From the NCBI RefSeq assembly GCF_000455205.1, contig NZ_AUWQ01000051.1, positions 1 to 39,170 of the forward strand: DNA of 39,170 bases, in the 5' to 3' direction. Under the pieces are notes generated by a model. That model ran no database searches, was not told where the DNA came from, and saw only the letters and a list, made by a program, of their open reading frames with translations. This DNA is from Mycobacterium sp. UM_CSW. Its GTDB lineage: Bacteria > Actinomycetota > Actinomycetes > Mycobacteriales > Mycobacteriaceae. This document shows, in pieces, positions 38,237-39,170 of this stretch (position 1 is the first letter of the stretch; each line of letters begins with the position of its first letter). The position numbers and the translations under genes were made by a program.

Positions 38237-39170
38237 ATGATGACCCCCCCGCACAACTACCTGGCCGTCATCAAGGTTGTGGGTATCGGTGGCGGCGGCG
38301 TCAACGCCGTCAACCGGATGATCGAGCAGGGCCTCAAGGGCGTGGAGTTCATCGCCATCAACACCGACGCCCAGGCGCTGTTGATGAGCGACGCCGACGT
38401 CAAGCTCGACGTCGGGCGCGACTCCACCCGCGGGCTGGGCGCCGGAGCCGACCCGGAGGTCGGGCGCCGGGCCGCTGAGGATGCCAAGGACGAGATCGAA
38501 GAGCTGCTGCGCGGGGCCGACATGGTCTTCGTCACCGCCGGCGAGGGCGGCGGCACCGGCACCGGCGGGGCGCCCGTCGTGGCCAGCATCGCCCGCAAGC
38601 TGGGCGCGCTGACCGTCGGCGTGGTCACCCGGCCGTTCTCCTTCGAGGGCAAGCGGCGCGGCAATCAGGCAGAAAGCGGCATCGCCGCGCTTCGGGAAAG
38701 CTGCGACACGCTGATCGTGATCCCCAACGACCGGTTGCTGCAGATGGGCGACGCCGCGGTATCGCTGATGGACGCGTTCCGCAGCGCCGACGAGGTGCTG
38801 CTCAACGGCGTCCAGGGCATCACCGACCTGATCACCACGCCCGGCCTGATCAACGTCGACTTCGCCGACGTCAAGGGCATCATGTCCGGCGCGGGCACCG
38901 CCTTGATGGGCATCGGCTCGGCCCGCGGCGAGGGCCGCTCGCTCAAGGCCGCCGAGATCGCGATCAACTCGCCGCTGCTGGAGGCGTCGATGGAGGGCGC
39001 CCAGGGCGTGCTGATGTCGATCGCCGGCGGCAGCGACCTGGGCCTGTTCGAGATCAACGAGGCCGCCTCGCTGGTGCAGGACGCCGCCCATCAGGACGCC
39101 AACATCATCTTCGGCACCGTCATCGACGACTCGTTGGGCGACGAGGTGCGCGTCACCGTCATCGCCGCCG
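38237..39170 (+). CDS. ftsZ: Cell division GTPase FtsZ (partial, 3' end beyond window)
   Basis: FtsZ is the tubulin-like GTPase that forms the division ring. About 311 residues are seen, almost identical to M. tuberculosis FtsZ from memory. Motifs are [13 protein letters not shown] at the N-terminus, the tubulin signature [22 protein letters not shown], and [20 protein letters not shown] in the synergy region. The open frame ends at the window edge without a stop, so the C-terminal tail that binds SepF and FtsW is not visible. Two ATG codons, 38237 and 38240, are adjacent; GGGAGGAA at 38223-38230 fits either. The second gives the usual [10 protein letters not shown] start. Confidence 0.96.
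   Translation, partial: MMTPPHNYLAVIKVVGIGGGGVNAVNRMIEQGLKGVEFIAINTDAQALLMSDADVKLDVGRDSTRGLGAGADPEVGRRAAEDAKDEIEELLRGADMVFVTAGEGGGTGTGGAPVVASIARKLGALTVGVVTRPFSFEGKRRGNQAESGIAALRESCDTLIVIPNDRLLQMGDAAVSLMDAFRSADEVLLNGVQGITDLITTPGLINVDFADVKGIMSGAGTALMGIGSARGEGRSLKAAEIAINSPLLEASMEGAQGVLMSIAGGSDLGLFEINEAASLVQDAAHQDANIIFGTVIDDSLGDEVRVTVIAA

Overview
The window is mycobacterial chromosome. The evidence is high GC, frequent GTG and TTG starts, mycobacterium-specific mannolipid genes, and a gene order that matches, from memory, the M. tuberculosis H37Rv segment Rv2191 to Rv2150c. Several M. tuberculosis features are absent: the IS6110 copy upstream of mraZ, the transposase gene between aroG and pknL, and the PE_PGRS38/Rv2159c-Rv2162c block between pbpB and murE. 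A slow-growing non-tuberculous species, possibly of the M. avium complex, fits best; the species call is inference. Gene names come from reading the translations, not from searches.

Left part (1-21.8 kb), cell envelope and housekeeping genes. A DnaQ-type exonuclease/GIY-YIG protein (cut by the window edge) diverges from a small cysteine-rich protein and a secreted NlpC/P60 hydrolase (RipC-like). A metalloprotease-like membrane protein and PimB' (phosphatidylinositol dimannoside synthesis) follow. FadD15 lies opposite. A run of five genes comes next: two SRPBCC proteins, an ArsA-like ATPase, a short hypothetical protein and an acyltransferase. MptC-like (Rv2181) mannosyltransferase, a polytopic membrane protein, RNase AS, AroG, the kinase PknL with its neighbour DNA-binding protein, MptA with IdsA2, an unusual methylenetetrahydrofolate reductase, LppM, a GNAT acetyltransferase and a DUF3040 membrane protein complete this part.

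Right part (21.8-39.2 kb), the dcw division and cell wall cluster. The order is mraZ-rsmH-ftsL-pbpB-murE-murF-mraY-murD-ftsW-murG-murC-ftsQ-ftsZ, all on the plus strand. Most junctions overlap by four bases (ATGA or GTGA). The cluster makes UDP-MurNAc-pentapeptide (MurC-F), lipid I and lipid II (MraY, MurG), polymerises and crosslinks septal peptidoglycan (FtsW, PbpB), and builds the divisome (FtsL, FtsQ, FtsZ). FtsZ runs off the right edge.

No wholly new system is evident. The most interesting signals are regulatory. There is a four-repeat MraZ operator before mraZ, and a second, inverted and longer array of the same motif about 150-200 bp upstream. An mraW-type RNA hairpin precedes rsmH, and its CUUCCCC loop can pair with the rsmH Shine-Dalgarno sequence. 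A 30-bp-period palindromic repeat occurs at two loci 33 kb apart. An ArsA-like ATPase has a P-loop upstream of any canonical start codon. The Rv2175c homologue lacks the N-terminal segment that carries the PknL phosphosite in M. tuberculosis.
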